Source: Dasyornis broadbenti (Eukaryota; Chordata; Aves; Passeriformes; Dasyornithidae). From it: DNA of 64,000 nt. Shown here one piece after another: positions 25,901 through 39,014 of the stretch (positions are counted from its first letter, which is position 1; every line of letters begins with the position of its first letter). Made by a program: the position numbers and the translations under genes. The DNA lies in contig VZRN01006406.1 of NCBI GenBank assembly GCA_013397935.1, forward strand, positions 248,001 to 312,000, in the 5' to 3' direction. The notes below the pieces were generated by a model. That model worked only from the letters and a program-made list of their open reading frames with translations, searched no databases and was not told where the DNA came from.

Positions 25901-27426
25901 ACTAGTTGCAGGTTTCAAAAGGGAGCTACGTAAGCAGTCTGCAAATAATAATTTTAATATGCCTGTCTGTGGGATTCAGTGGGATTCTGGGTGAAACACC
26001 AAATTACACGAAGAAGCTAATTTAAATATTTGGATTCATTAAGCAAAGAGGAACTCAAACAGTTCTGAGACCTTGACATATTTAATTCAAATCTTTTTTA
26101 TATAACTAATTAGTGTCCACATTAACCAGAGGGAAGTACTGCCAAGTTATATTTTTGTCTACTGTTATTTTGTAAGGAAAATGATGGTTAATTCGCTTGC
26201 TCAGTTGGTGAATCACCATTTGTTGGCAGAGTGTCATTGGTAAATTGGGTTTGTTCGAGGCTGGGATTCATTCTCTGTAAATAAGGCTGTTAATGATTTT
26301 TTCTATAATGGACATGTCACGAGAAAAAAAAACGTTATTATGAAACATAAATTCATTGTCGTTGCCTTTTAACTGATTGTGTGACCATCAGACTCTGGAT
26401 CTGCTGTTACTGCTGAGCCCAACAAAACTTGCTGCTCCTGTCTCCCAAGGAAAAGAGTGATTTAAAGTTATTGATGAACAAGTTAACCATTAAAAATGGC
26501 TGTGCCAAGTATTGTTCATTGCTATTTATCAGTGTTTGTTTCTACTAATGGAGTAAAAGGCATAAAACATCTCTACATGTAAAGGTGGTGTTATTGACAG
26601 GAAGCTCTTTTTTCTTTATGAAGTAGAGCTAAAGATAAACTTCTGCATAGATGCTACTATCGTTATTTCTTGATTTGTAAAAAAAAAAACAACTTACATT
26701 AATGTCAGCATTGATTCTCGTCTTCAAACTTCTATGTGTTTCTCATTTATTTTTTTATGCTGTCAGCATTAACAGTGGCTGTATCTCCTAGTGTCATATA
26801 TCAGTAGTTGTAAATAAATCCTAAGCCAGTAACTGAGGGGAAAATGCTGACCTGAGCCCCACTGGGCATCGGGTGCAGTGAACAGCATGGGATTCCTGCT
26901 CATGCTGAGAGGTTTTGAGCTTGGAAGTTCTCTTTCAACATGGACCTGTGTCATGCATGGAAGACTCTTATGTGTCTTCTAGTGTTCAGGTTTGGAAATC
27001 CTCTCAAAATTATGGTGATTGGTATATTTTTATTACATAAATTTGTCGCCCAAAGTACCCCTTTCATTTCAGTGTTGTCGCAGTAACACTTCTTGCATGT
27101 GAAAACAAAAACTTGATTGCTTTAAGGCTGTTTATTGAATTTCTGTGTCTCTTGTTTAGGCATACCTGTGTAATAAATACCCAAATTTGGGGAGGAAAAA
27201 GAATTATCATTTAAGCTTAGGCATATTTATTGGCAAGAACTTAGTAATGAATTCCTTTGATGAATTCTTTGAAACCAGGTGTGAGGAAAATCATTCCAAA
27301 TCCATTTAAAACTGTGATAGTTTGAATAATCACAAGTATAAACTTGAACTGTTTTGGGATTTGCCTGGTTTGTTCATTCTCTATCTGTTTACCACAAGCA
27401 CATTCTGGTGATAGTGTCTTGTCCAG

Positions 27427-27570
27427 TGTAAAAAAAAAAAAAAAAAATTAAAAAGAGATAGAAGGGGGGGGGGGGTGGGGCACAATAAAATGNNNNNNNN
27501 NNNNTGTAAAAAAAAAAAAAAAAGATTAAACAGAGATAGAAGGGGGGAGGGGTTGGGACATGATAAACTG
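27427..27570 (+). repeat. 66-bp tandem repeat with A-run and G-run, interrupted by an assembly gap
   Basis: Two copies of the same 66-base unit lie either side of 12 N. Unit 1 is 27427-27492 and unit 2 is 27505-27570. Each runs tgt, a 16-18 base A run, tt, a purine stretch ending gagatagaa, a G run, then an AT-rich end (aataaaatg or gataaactg). I count about 8 mismatches in 66 positions. Unit 1 has 12 consecutive G, then t, then four more G. The gap probably hides further copies that the assembly could not resolve. Confidence 0.9.
27493..27504. other. Assembly gap (12 N)
   Basis: Twelve unknown bases between two copies of the 66-bp unit. The true length is not knowable from the sequence. Confidence 0.99.
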
Positions 27571-29639
27571 GGAATGTGACATTTCAAAAGTAATTTCAAG
27601 CCAATTGAATGGATGTGAAAAATATCTGTATTTTCCAAATTATTCCTGAGGTTTTAATTAGTAATGTAGTTGAGATGCACTTCTGTTTATTGAGTCAAAG
27701 AACCACAATTCCCATAGTGTTACTCCTGTCTTGAAGTGCACACAGAATGGGACTTCACTGAATACAACAGAGGGAAATGTTACAGCAGATAATCTCAGAT
27801 GTCAGGAAAAGCCAAAATGCAAGAAATAGTTTTCTTGGAGGTTCTGCAAAAAGCTTTCTTTTGGCAGCTAAAAGGTCATGCAGCTCCAACCTCTGTCTCT
27901 TGACAGAGCACTGAAAGGGATTTCAAAAGCTGTTTTGTAGCCTTCTATTTTAACACTTCAAATGCTTTAAGTTTTCTTTCAAGAGGAGCCTTAAAACATT
28001 TAGGAGAGCTTTTGACTTCTCTACTTTGTATCACTTCATCCTCGTCTTGACTGGATGTGTTATTGAATAATTACTTGAAAAAGGCTAAATTTTAGTTCTA
28101 CCTTCAATGGGTAATCTGGCACTAGAATGGAGTCTTCTACAAACAAAAACCCCCTAAAAAAATCAAATTGGCACCTAGCTTCCTCTCAGTTTTCACGTGT
28201 TCATTTTTAATTCCAACATCAGAATGATCACTTTCAGTTTTAGTTGTAAATGTTTTTTAAAAGCTACACATCAAGTTCTAATTTATTGTTATGGATTGGT
28301 TTTTTCCATAGGCTTTTGACCACCACTGGGAAATGGTTGTATTCTGTGTCTGAATGGCAAAGAAAAACATTATTTAGTGTTAGGATTAATAAACAGCTCA
28401 TGGTTTGTGAGAACAGAGATGTGGATGATCTTCCTGATGTTTCATACACTACCAGTGTCTATGACAGGCAAGGAAGAGATTTGCTACAATCCTGGCTAAC
28501 TAAAAGTTTGGAAATCACTTACTAATTTTGCAGTTTGAAATCCACAAATATATCTAAACATTTGTGGAAGAGTTACCCTTAGTTTATTCACATTTTCTGC
28601 TACTGGTAGTTATTTAATAAATACCAGTTCTGAAATCTCAGTAATACACAAAAGCTTTTAGTTAGTTAGCTTTTAGTTTTAAAGTTTCTGTCATGGAGTG
28701 ACCACTGTACTTTTTCAAATCCTTTAAGTTTAGCAAGTTTTTATGTCCATGCTTTTATTAAAGGAAATTGAGATTGAAATTCAGTAGGAAAATAGGAATT
28801 TTGGCTACTAGACAACATCAAAAAATTAATACAGAAATACTTAAAGTTGTTTTTTTCTTTCAAGTTGGGACTAGGATGGGGGGAAATGGTTTTTAAAAGT
28901 CTTTTTAACTCTATAAACATAAATCCATAGTCTACCAAATAATAACTTACGAGCAAAAGAGAAATCAATGTTATATGGAATAGGGTGATATGAATGCTGG
29001 TGTACATGAACCCCATGGTACTGTGATGTTTTAAATTTCTGTCTTTCATGCTAATTACAAAACATTTGCTTTTAAATTCATTATTTTTAAAAAAGCTTGT
29101 CTTGTATGCTCTATTTTATTTCTTGCATTTTGTTTGTTGCATTTGGTCTGTTTACCAAGCCATATGCAATGATTAGATTTTTATTTGACACAAGTAGCTG
29201 TAGTTATTTGCAGCTGTCAGTCAAACTATTTAATTAACTCCAAGCACCACGAAAGTATGATAAATCTTATTTACAAAATATGTTCAAGTAAGGTTGTAAA
29301 ACACTTGCCTGCAGAGCTGAAATGGAAGTGAATGTTCAGAATCGAGGGTGCTTTGGAACCAATTATATTGGAGCAGATATTTCTTTGGGGCTCGGAGGAT
29401 TTGGGGGGGCAAAAAAAAAAAATCGTACAAAATCTTTTCCTCCCTGTAAATTAATGAATCATTGTTATAAATGAAACAAATGTGTAGTTTGCTTAGTTTG
29501 GGTTTGTTTGGTTTTTTGGTTGTTTTTTCTCTAAAGGGAATGGGAATTTTATTTTACCGATCAAAATAGGAGGTGTGATGAGGTGGAATGTACATACAAA
29601 TGAAAACGTAAAGCAGCTTTGATGACACAAAACCAAAAC

Positions 29640-29800
29640 TTCCAAGGGCTTCAAGCAATCATTTGATCCAACTCCTTGCTCTATTGCAAAAATAATTTTC
29701 TCTGATGTGTTTCAGCTTCCAGCCTACATTATAAAACTTTCTCAGATGATCTGTGCTTGACTTCCATCACAGTGCTGTTTGGGATCATTTTTATCATTTA
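29640..29800 (-). repeat. Possible very old CR1 fragment, antisense
   Basis: The + strand reads 'gggcttcaagcaatcatttgatccaactccttgctct', which resembles the reverse complement of the CR1 segment that ends in 'agtccaac..cctgc'. The following 150 bases cannot be aligned with confidence. A chance match or another old repeat is quite possible. Confidence 0.3.
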
Positions 29801-31085
29801 TTGAAGTCACCACAGTTAAAGAGTAATGTTTTATTTCCATTTCTTCCATGGGTGCTCTTTACTGATTTTTGAAACCACCTTTTTACATATTGAACAGGAG
29901 CTATCATTATGCACAGAAGAAAATGATACACTTTGTACACTGAATATCAGCTTCAGAGAATTGATACAACTTCCTCGAAGTTAATATGAAAATCGGTGTT
30001 TGAAATTCACTGATGTGTCTCAGACAAGCAACGGAAGTGAATTTGGGATTAGTTTTTACCACGACTGATGTTTTTTAGATTAACTAATAGGAAATCATAA
30101 AACTTGGAGAAGACAAATATAGGTAATTTTCTCAGTCTTGGTAGATAAGGTAAACATTATATTTTTAAGTTTGCACAAAATTTGGAAGTTATTAAAGAGC
30201 TATGGCATCCTGTCAGGGAACTGAAGAAAAAGCTTGAATTAATTGTGCTGTAAAGTTTGAAGATCCCGTAAGGCAGCAGAGCCCGCGGTATCCAAAGTGA
30301 ATTGTAGCTAAAATGAGCCGCGTGCACTGAAATGGAGACCAGGGGTGTTCCAGAAGCTACAAGAGAGATAACGCTGAATCAACATTTTAAAGGAGAATTG
30401 CAATGACCTCTGTAACTCTAGACTGATTAATATTGATAATAACTCAAGACGAAATGAAGTGATAATTGATTTAAACAGGATTTAGAAGGAGGGTAATTAA
30501 TGCCAGTTAGATTTTTTTCACAGACCACATCTCTGTACCATGAAAATTATTTTTAGTATTTTAAAGGAATTCCATGTTTATACTGTAAAAGTAGCAGTAC
30601 AGACTTTTCCGGGACATCTTCAGTGGTCCTCTGGAAATCACGATAAAAACCGTGGTTTAGGATAATTGGTAATCATGTGGATTTCCAGTTTACACAAACT
30701 GACTGATAAATCTTCAAAGATGTTACATGTCAGTGGAGAACCATCTTGGCACAGAGTTTTTCCTACCAACATTTTTCAGGCAGAAGCACTAAATTCAGTG
30801 CTAGTCAGCACCATCATTATTTATTGGATAGAAACTTGCTGCTCACATGAAAACAACTGATCTCACTATAAGAATATTCCCTTTTTTAAAAGAGAAGGAC
30901 ACGGTAGACAATAGAAATGTTGTGTTTGCTTCAGAGTCGCGACTCTCAATTGCAGCTGAAAGGATGTTATTAAATACATCTGTGTTCTTACATGTGATTT
31001 CTTATATAAAGGCCAACCATACCAACAACCAGGACAATGAAAATCGTGTCCTGGAACTTCCAAGCTGTTTATAATTTGAAAATAA

Positions 31086-31107
31086 TGTGTGCGTGTGTGT
31101 GTGTGTA
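31086..31107 (+). repeat. (GT)n microsatellite
   Basis: About ten GT dinucleotides with one interruption (gtgtgcgtgt...), followed by acac. It is inside an intron. Confidence 0.93.
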
Positions 31108-34100
31108 CACTTGATTTTGTTACTATGAATAATACTTGTGAGCTCAGGAAAACTATTCCTATCTATACAATTATTTGCATATACAATTATAGCAGTGAGG
31201 CCAGAAATAAACTGTGGCAGGTGGAGTGCACAGAGAAAGATTTAATCTTGAGGTAAAAATGAGCTCATGTTTATGGGATTCAATAGCTTTAGTCCATTAA
31301 AATATATTGGGTTGTGAAGTAAATTTTTTTCCACACTGCTGACTAGAATCTGCACCTTTGAAAATTCATGTAGATGCTGTATTATTTAGTATTCTCAGAA
31401 ATATATGTAGCATTCATTAGTTTTCCTTACCAGAGTAAATAGCTTTAGATTGCACTTTGCTGGATTCGTCAATTTCTTTTCTCAATTTGTTCAGTGCAAA
31501 CATTTCTCTCTTCAGACTTTGTGTGCATTGTTTCAGAAAGTTCAGTTTTATTGCATCAAAATTAACTTTTGAAGATAGGAATTTGGAGGATTAAACCCTG
31601 AAATACGATGTTACAGACATTTTTCTTAGATTATATTGTGCAGTGATTAGAAGCTATCAGTTTCCTGTATTATAGAACTGTACTAATCAGATCTGAAATA
31701 AAACACATTATCAGCCTTTCTGCGATTTGCTTGCATGCTATGAAGGAAGAGTGACATGTCCCTGAAACCTTGTTAATAAGTTCCACATTTTCTTGATGGA
31801 ATTTAAATGTGTTTTTACTTGACAGTACATAGAACAGGGATATTGTAATTTCTATGTTACACTTAGGTTTTGGAAATATCGCAGATAATAATCTTAATTT
31901 TCAGAGCACAAAGAAACACATCATTTAGATGGAGGATGAGTTTTGGATAATGTTTGGCTGCTCTGTGTTTTGTTGAAAATCTTTTCAAAGTTCTTTGGAC
32001 TAGATCAGATTCGTGTTAAAACAGAATGTTAAACCAGATTCTGGTTAAAATCACATTTTATTCAAGTAGTTGAAGTTCTTCTACGAAGCCTGAATATTTC
32101 ATAGTTCTTGAAACCAAGTTCAAGTGAACTTCTATGGAAATCAGAAAGAAAAGGTCATTTGAATATATGGCTTTCCCTTCTCTGGCGTTTTCTCTCCTCC
32201 TTTCCTCACTGCTATTATTTTCCTATACAGAGGCAATACCAAGGACAGTTTCTTACGGTTTAAGCAGATAAAAGTTGGACAAATCCAGTCAGGAAAAAGG
32301 TATTACAGTGCCCCACTGCTGTAAAAATAAAATAATTTGACATCTTTTGGATCATTTCATTTATCTCGAAGCAGAGCCTGGAGACCTACATTTGTGGTGC
32401 TGACACACTTTAATAAATCTGCTTTGTGATTATCTTTCTGAAAAATTCAATTTCTGCAGATACTTCATCCTAAGTGCAAATACTGTTATTATACCATTTG
32501 CTCAATTCCCATTGAAGTCCAGAAGAGGGTTTTTATATGAAAAACACGATCGTTTGTTGACCTTCGTGGTCTGTGTGGAGTAGCGGGAGTGACTTTCCAT
32601 TCCAAAGAACGAAAACCAGGTTTTGTGTGTGGCTTGAAGGGGGTGATTTGTTCACGCAGAGTTGCCGCTGAGAAGTTTCAGTGTCAGATCACAGGTTTCA
32701 GGGCACGGTGAAGCTTTGTCAGCAGTAAATTTCTTTGGCCTTTGCAGGCTGGTGCCATGAGGGAAGATTGGCCGTGGTTTACCCATGCATCGAGAGAACT
32801 CTTCCAGAGAATTACGTCCGATTTTTGGTGTTCTGTACTAAAGAGAGTTTCTTCATTTGTGTCTGTTACAAATGAGCGTACTCTGGTCTTTGACTGCAGT
32901 AATAAAGCCAGAGATTTTGATTGCAAATTTCTCCCCCACTTTAAAAACCTGCTACTGAGTAACAGGAAGAAAAAGCTGCAGCACCATTAAGTCCAGAAAA
33001 GTTCTACTTTTTATATAATCAAAAACCAGACTGACTGCATTATATAATTACAAATGCAATCATTCCATGCTCAAAAATCGTTGATACTCAAAACTAGATC
33101 AAAAAAGCGTAAGCTCTAAAGTAAAAAAGCATCCAAAGTTTTCAGTGTGTTCAGAGTTGGGTGTGGAGACAGGTTCCCTCTTAATACAGTATTTTCTGGG
33201 TTGTCCATCGTAATGGAATAAAATTTTAAGCAATGTTCTGAAATTTACCATCAATAAATGTAACTCACTGAATAGTGAGTGGTCACGGAAATTCAGTCTT
33301 TAGAGTCACTTTACCAAAGTGTTGCAGAGTTTGCCTTTACCTGTGCTGATGACAAAATATGGGAGAAGTTATAATGCAGTATTTTCTGGGGTAAGTGCAT
33401 GCTTTGGAGAAACACAGCTGGCAAAGGTGTGTGCAGCAGTTTCTCAATTATTTTTTTTAAACCTTATAACTCTGTATTTTTAAGGTACTTGGAGCTGCTG
33501 ATGGCATTCCAGTTGCAGTCTTGCCACTTACACAATTCATGCTATGTAATTTTAGCTTTAAATATTTGATCGCTCTGAAATTCTCTTATCAAATGGGAAC
33601 ATACCTGCTTGATTTTTACCTTCCTTAAAAAAGCCATTAGAATTCCTAGCAGTTTGTACTGGGTGTTGGCAACAGGTACATCTGACTCAATGAGGCATAG
33701 GACTTCAATTTGGCTGTAGGAAGGATAAATGTAATTCAGAATCATTTAACAAGCATCAGGAATCAGAGAGAGGCTGTCAGTAGGTAAAGTTAAATGTAGA
33801 AAAAGTGCAGGATAGAAAATTAAATTTACACTATGTAATTTTTTACTACCTTGCTTTTGTATTTCTTACCAGTTTGATGTAAATTTTGCATCTAAAATGT
33901 GATTTAGTCCTGTGAGGTACCATTTGTTACAAAGACCTTACACTGATGGTCATATTTTTTTAAAAAATAAGACAGTTATTTAAAAGTATGCAAATATTGC
34001 TTGACAGAAACCAAAGCCTTGAACAAGAATTACAGGATTAAGTTTGTCTCATGTTTTCTAGCTGTAAACTCAATAAAAAATAACTCCAGTTTGCAAATTA

Positions 34101-35059
34101 GTACAACATATAACAATATATTTTGGATTTTTTGCTCCAAGCATGGATATTTCTCCATGCTTTGTTTTATAACCACTGCTATTGTAATTTCACAATTTTT
34201 TTAGGAAATCACCATTAAAATGAAAAAATCGCTTCACGCAATTTTGAAAGGTGCAACTGTAGTTTCATTTTTGGCAGCCTGTGTTGCTTAAGTAAACTGA
34301 CTTTTCCGTGTTTCAGTAGAAATCTGAATACAATACCACAGCTGGGTCTTGGCTAATCTTGGTTTGGCCTGACCTTTTGAAAGTATTGTGTTTGTCACCA
34401 TTTTCAGTTTCCTCTTCCCCTCTGGGTGAAAAAGGCCTTCTCTGTCATGCAGAATTACTTGCAGGCTTTTTCAAAGAACAATTAGTTTAAAGCCATGTAG
34501 TTTATCTAAAAGGCAATTTTTTTCCTTGTGAAAATGCGGTACTACCTTCCTGCACAGCCTAAAAAACCTGTTTGTTTATTCTTGGAATTTCCAGGTGTGG
34601 GGCTTTTGTGTAAAGAAAACTCAGAGTACTTTGGTGAGGGGGGAGTTTTAAGTGTCTGATGGTGATCCCTGGGAGCTGCAAGGATCTGTTTGAGAATCAC
34701 TTGCACTGTCATGAATATCAGAGAGATTTCAGCTTATGCCAAATTCCTTGTCCCTGATGACTTTAAATAAACCTGATTCTTGGGGGAGTTGTTTTTCCCT
34801 AGTGACAAGTTCCTCTCAATGGAATATGTGTGTGTTCAAGGAGCATCTCTCACTTCACTGTGGTAGTACTGAAGAACCCAAACTAGGGGCAATTTCTGAG
34901 AGTTAAATTTCTCTTTTCCGTGATTGATTTTGCAGTTCTGCAGAATTTCACCAGAGTCTTCTTATTGCCCTTAAAGATCAAGAAATAATCTTCAGATTTT
35001 AGATATTTTTGGTAGAGCTTCATACATGTTTAAATGAAAATATGTATAAGCTGTAAGAA

Positions 35060-35138
35060 AAAATGCTGAGAAACCAAGGAACCAGCATTTTATTCATTTT
35101 TAATTAATTATTTTAATCTTAATATAACATTAATTAAA
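35060..35138. repeat. Two adjacent perfect inverted repeats, AT-rich
   Basis: First pair: aaaatgctg at 35060-35068 and cagcatttt at 35083-35091, with a 14-base loop. Second pair: tttaattaat at 35099-35108 and attaattaaa at 35129-35138, with a 20-base spacer. The second pair carries TAATTA cores of the type bound by homeodomain proteins. Confidence 0.7.
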
Positions 35139-38100
35139 TGCAGAAAGGTTTAGTCACTCTACCTCATAAGATTTCCTGGTGTAGTTTTAATCAGATAATC
35201 AAATGATTGCATTGTATAAATAGGCAAATACATCACATGAGTGGTGTGTAACATTCAGGCTATTTAAACCACAACTACTCTCCATCTCTAGCATATTAAT
35301 TATCACCAGCACATTTAGATTTTCTTTTCTTACACAGAGAAAGAATGAGTGAATATGATTTAGAATTATTTTTAGACACATACTGGAATCATGTCAGTTT
35401 GATAAGGCTCAGAATTGGGGAAATGCTGTGCATTTAATTTTTATGTAGTTGTTTTGCTCTATGATGTTGGGCAAGACAGAAATATTAGGTACCTTGCTTG
35501 TCTTTAGTTGATTTGAAAAGCACTTCGAGGGCTATAGGGCAAAATGCCATGTTAAATCTCCCTAATAATTTTATGAAGAGCTGATTTGCATTAATAGCAA
35601 TACATGTAATCAATAATGAAATAAGAGCGGAAGTGGGTGTTTATAGCCAAACCTGAGAGTCAGCGGGGAGAAAAGTGAGAAGCGTGCTTGCCGTAGAATT
35701 AATGCGGTTCCTAGGAAGTCCGTGACTGTTTTCAATAGGCTTTGGCAGTCATCTAATAATATTTCTTAAGAACCATCAAGCGTTCTGCCTCTGCTGCTCT
35801 GTTTGCCATAGTGCAGCAGGTGTTTGTCGGAGAGAGACACAGCCCTGTGCGTCCTTGGCTGGGCAGCTTCTCTGGCCTTTACTACCTGTGGTTGTTGATG
35901 TAGCATAACATGTTCACAGGAATAAAGATGCTGATCTGTTGCCTCCTGTGTTTTTACAAGGTTTGTGATGAATTTAACAAATTCTGTAGCTCTGTCTTTA
36001 GATAATTTTGCTTCATCCAAATGGTCTTGTACTTCAGGTTCTTAAATGCCTTTGCTTTGCACCAGTCCCTAACACAGGTGGTGATACAGCTCAGAAAGAG
36101 ATTGATTATTCATGAAAAATAAGCTTCCTTGTTGTTGTTCTGAAGCTGGGATCACTTATCTTTTGTAAGAATAACTGGTCGTTCTTTACCTGCCCTGTTG
36201 AAAACTCCTTAGATTTTTAATCCTTTTTTCACAAGGTGGTAATGTTTTAAGTTAAGGCTGGAGTCAAGTAAAGAAAAGTAGTAACAAGAACTAACTAATA
36301 AGATCTTCAGCGAAGTACCACTTGATTATACTTTAAATGTGTCAGATCCATTTTAGAACATTAACTCAAATTAAATGTATTTAATTGGCCATATGGTACT
36401 CTTCACTTCCTGAAATTTGTAACATAAACCTGTAATGTAGTTCTAAAACCCAACATGAGCACCACAGAAATAAAATTATTCGATTATGAATATCGTGTGA
36501 ATCCTTGCACTGGCATGAAGCACTCCTTGATTACTGGCTAACCTGTGGCTTGGTTTGCTCCCAGTCCGAAGGGAGAGCTTGACTGACATCGTGAAGCCCA
36601 GCCTGAGCAGCTGAGTGCTCTAAATACAGCCAGGCTGTGTTTTTCCTGTAAGACTAAGCAGCTGAAGAAATAAAGTTTGGCTACTCTACAAAACAGAGTT
36701 AGTCATGTGTTGCTGATAATTTGTTATAGATACATTTTTTTAAGATTTTTTTTTAACTACTTGTATTAGTTTATTAATTGTAGAACATTATTCTTCCTTA
36801 ACTCCATTAGTTTGAGGAAGCATTTCATTTGTTTAATGAATGCAAAACACACTGCAGAAACTTTGCAGTTGTTACCAAGGTCTCAAAGAATGCTGGTGTT
36901 GTAGAGTCTGCATAACAATAAAAACAGATTGGAAGGGTGCAGTGTCTTGCATGTAAAACATTTTCCCATAGTAGTGCTGGGTTAAATATTTACTGTTGAA
37001 CTTGTCATTATCAGAGGTTTGTGTGTCACAACAGTGAAAGTGAAATAAAGCAGTTAAACTCTGAAAATGCTGTACTATTGAATTGAACACAGCTGTCATA
37101 ACAATATTAGTCCTATACCATCAGGGATGGTGATGTAAAACCCGCAAAATACCATATTTTATAGGCCTCTTAACAAAATCTGTAAACATTTCATATGTGA
37201 GCTTTCATGCATAAGGAAAAGAACTTTATTCTTGCTATAGGAAGACATCTCTTCAGCTCCTGGCAGGCTGGTAGGAATTGGGGGTTAGTGAATATTCAGA
37301 ATTAACTCTCAAAAGCCGTGTCTCACATCATTCCCTGAGCCTTTAAACATTAAAGGAAGAGCAGGCTACTCATAATTTCTGAAACTTGACCAGCTGTGGT
37401 GGGCAGTGTGAAGTGAGGAGAGTCTGATCTATGCTGCAGTGTAGAGCACTGGGTGATCCTTCAATGCATTATAATTCCTGGAAGGAGCAATGGATCTTGT
37501 ACACAGATACATGCATAAAATCATCACCATCAACATTGTGTGCTATGCAGTGGTTTTGAGTGGAAAAGACTGTAGAAGATACGAGTGTGGTTATTAAAAA
37601 CACCTTTTGCACAAGTATATAGTTTGGGTTTCTGCTGTTTCTTCTTTTTGGATGGACCATGAACAGTTGTGGATGTATGTAAGAATGTAAGAATGGCAGG
37701 AGCAGAAACATTTAACAGATTAGAAAAAAAAAAAAAAAGGAGTAATACAACCACATTTCAAAATTACTTACGAAATGGAAGCTATTTCTTGAAGGTATTT
37801 TAAAATAATTTTCTGTGAGATACTGCAGCCTTTATTTAAACTGTGTAATATGCAATTGCATTCTTCATAGCACTGAAATGAAACTGTGAAGCAATAATTA
37901 TGCTAATTTTGAAATGGAAAAATACCAAGATTTGTCTCTGTCTAACATTTTCCTGATAACCTCGGAGACTTTAATGTACAGAATTTGCTGTATTTTCGTG
38001 TTAAAGCAGAACCAATCTTAGGCTATTCTTTTAGGAAATGTGTAATTTTGTAGGTAGAGGTGAGGAAGTTACGTTATATTATATAAACTGTTAGCTAAAT

Positions 38101-38867
38101 GCAAATAATCTCCAGTACTTCAACTTCCTAATATTCTTGAAAAGAAACCTAAGTAGCTTATTTGCTGTAATAGATGTTGAAAGCCTTTACGCCTACTGTT
38201 TATTAAGTGTTTAATTACCTGATAGATTTAAAAGCTGCACAAGTATGTAGCACTCAGTCTGGACTTGATTTCCAGTTTCCATATTTATTACAGTTCTCTT
38301 GCTAAGATTTCACCGTTAAATACTTACGTGAAAGAAATTACAAAGATTTCACTGACTAGAATCTTTTTAAGCAGCTTGCACAGAAAATGTGTATAACATA
38401 GCTTTAGCCTTTTAACTCTTGGGTTTTTTCTTAAGCCCTAGTTTGCAGTTGTGGGAAATACTTTAAATTGCCAGCATTTCAGAGACCATAGATTGAATAT
38501 GATAATCTCATTCAGCTTTTTGTTGTGGCAGAGCATGCTATTAATTTAATTTAAAAAATTGATTCCTTAGCAGCCGTTAAAGACCTCAAAATTTTCCAAA
38601 AGGCACTGTGATGCCCTCTAATCTCCTGGCCAGCATGGGACATTCCATGTCCCTTGATTCTTCGCTTGCCTCTCCTGCCACCTCAATTAGATAGGAATTT
38701 CCTTGTCCTCTGAAAGACTCAGCCATGTTGCAGCAAAACTTCATTTTCTGCTATGTTCAGCTTGTTTCAACCCAAAGAACGCTGTTTAAATGAGGTATTG
38801 CTACAAGTCTTTAACCGTCTGATTGCGAACACTGAACTAGAACTTTGATTTGTGTTTGTTTTTTCAG

Positions 38868-39014
38868 AGCCAGAGCTTCAACTGCGTGGAAAAGCCTAGA
38901 TGTCCAGGATCCAATGTGAGTTCTGTGCAGATGCAGGGAGATTCAGACTATTTCATCAACCACCTCGGAGTACCTGCCACGCAATTTTCTTATGAGGACA
39001 TCAAAGCATCAGAG
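38868..39014 (+). CDS. NAALADL2: NAALADL2 internal exon: late peptidase-like domain
   Basis: 147-base exon, phase 0 on both sides, 49 codons. It begins SQSFNCVEKPRCPGSNVSSV, continues QMQGDSDYFINHLGVPATQF and ends SYEDIKASE. The DYFINHLGVP core corresponds to PSMA's DFEVFFQRLGIAS region, a helix and strand near the substrate pocket. A C-x5-C cysteine pair (SFNC..RC) may form a local disulphide; human NAALADL2 has the same pair as I recall it. An N-V-S sequon is at 38913-38921. The acceptor tttttcag is good and is followed six bases later by a second CAG in frame. The donor gag|gtagct is weak, and the frame stays open for 59 further codons beyond it. Confidence 0.95.

Larger units (their letters stand above)
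22990..38867 (+). other. NAALADL2: NAALADL2 intron, 15.9 kb
   Basis: Longest complete intron in the window, from gttaga to ttttttcag. It contains the gap-split 66-bp repeat (27427-27570), a (GT)n run (31086-31107), a possible old CR1 piece near 29.64-29.8 kb, paired inverted repeats at 35060-35138 and a 14-base A run ending near 37738. The open frame at 32742-32990 follows a fair acceptor-like sequence (tttggcctttgcag) but has no convincing donor and no recognisable domain. I see no other gene. Confidence 0.75.

Noticed and set aside
27381..27638. Minus-strand frame with repeated L-F-N-F-F-F-F-L peptide
   Set aside because: It is only the translation of the gap-split 66-bp A-run/G-run repeat and includes unknown bases.
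32730..32990. Possible extra exon after tttggcctttgcag, with an 82-codon frame
   Set aside because: There is no convincing donor before the stop. The protein has no resemblance to the family, and the neighbouring exons already join with matching phase and no missing residues relative to PSMA and human NAALADL2.
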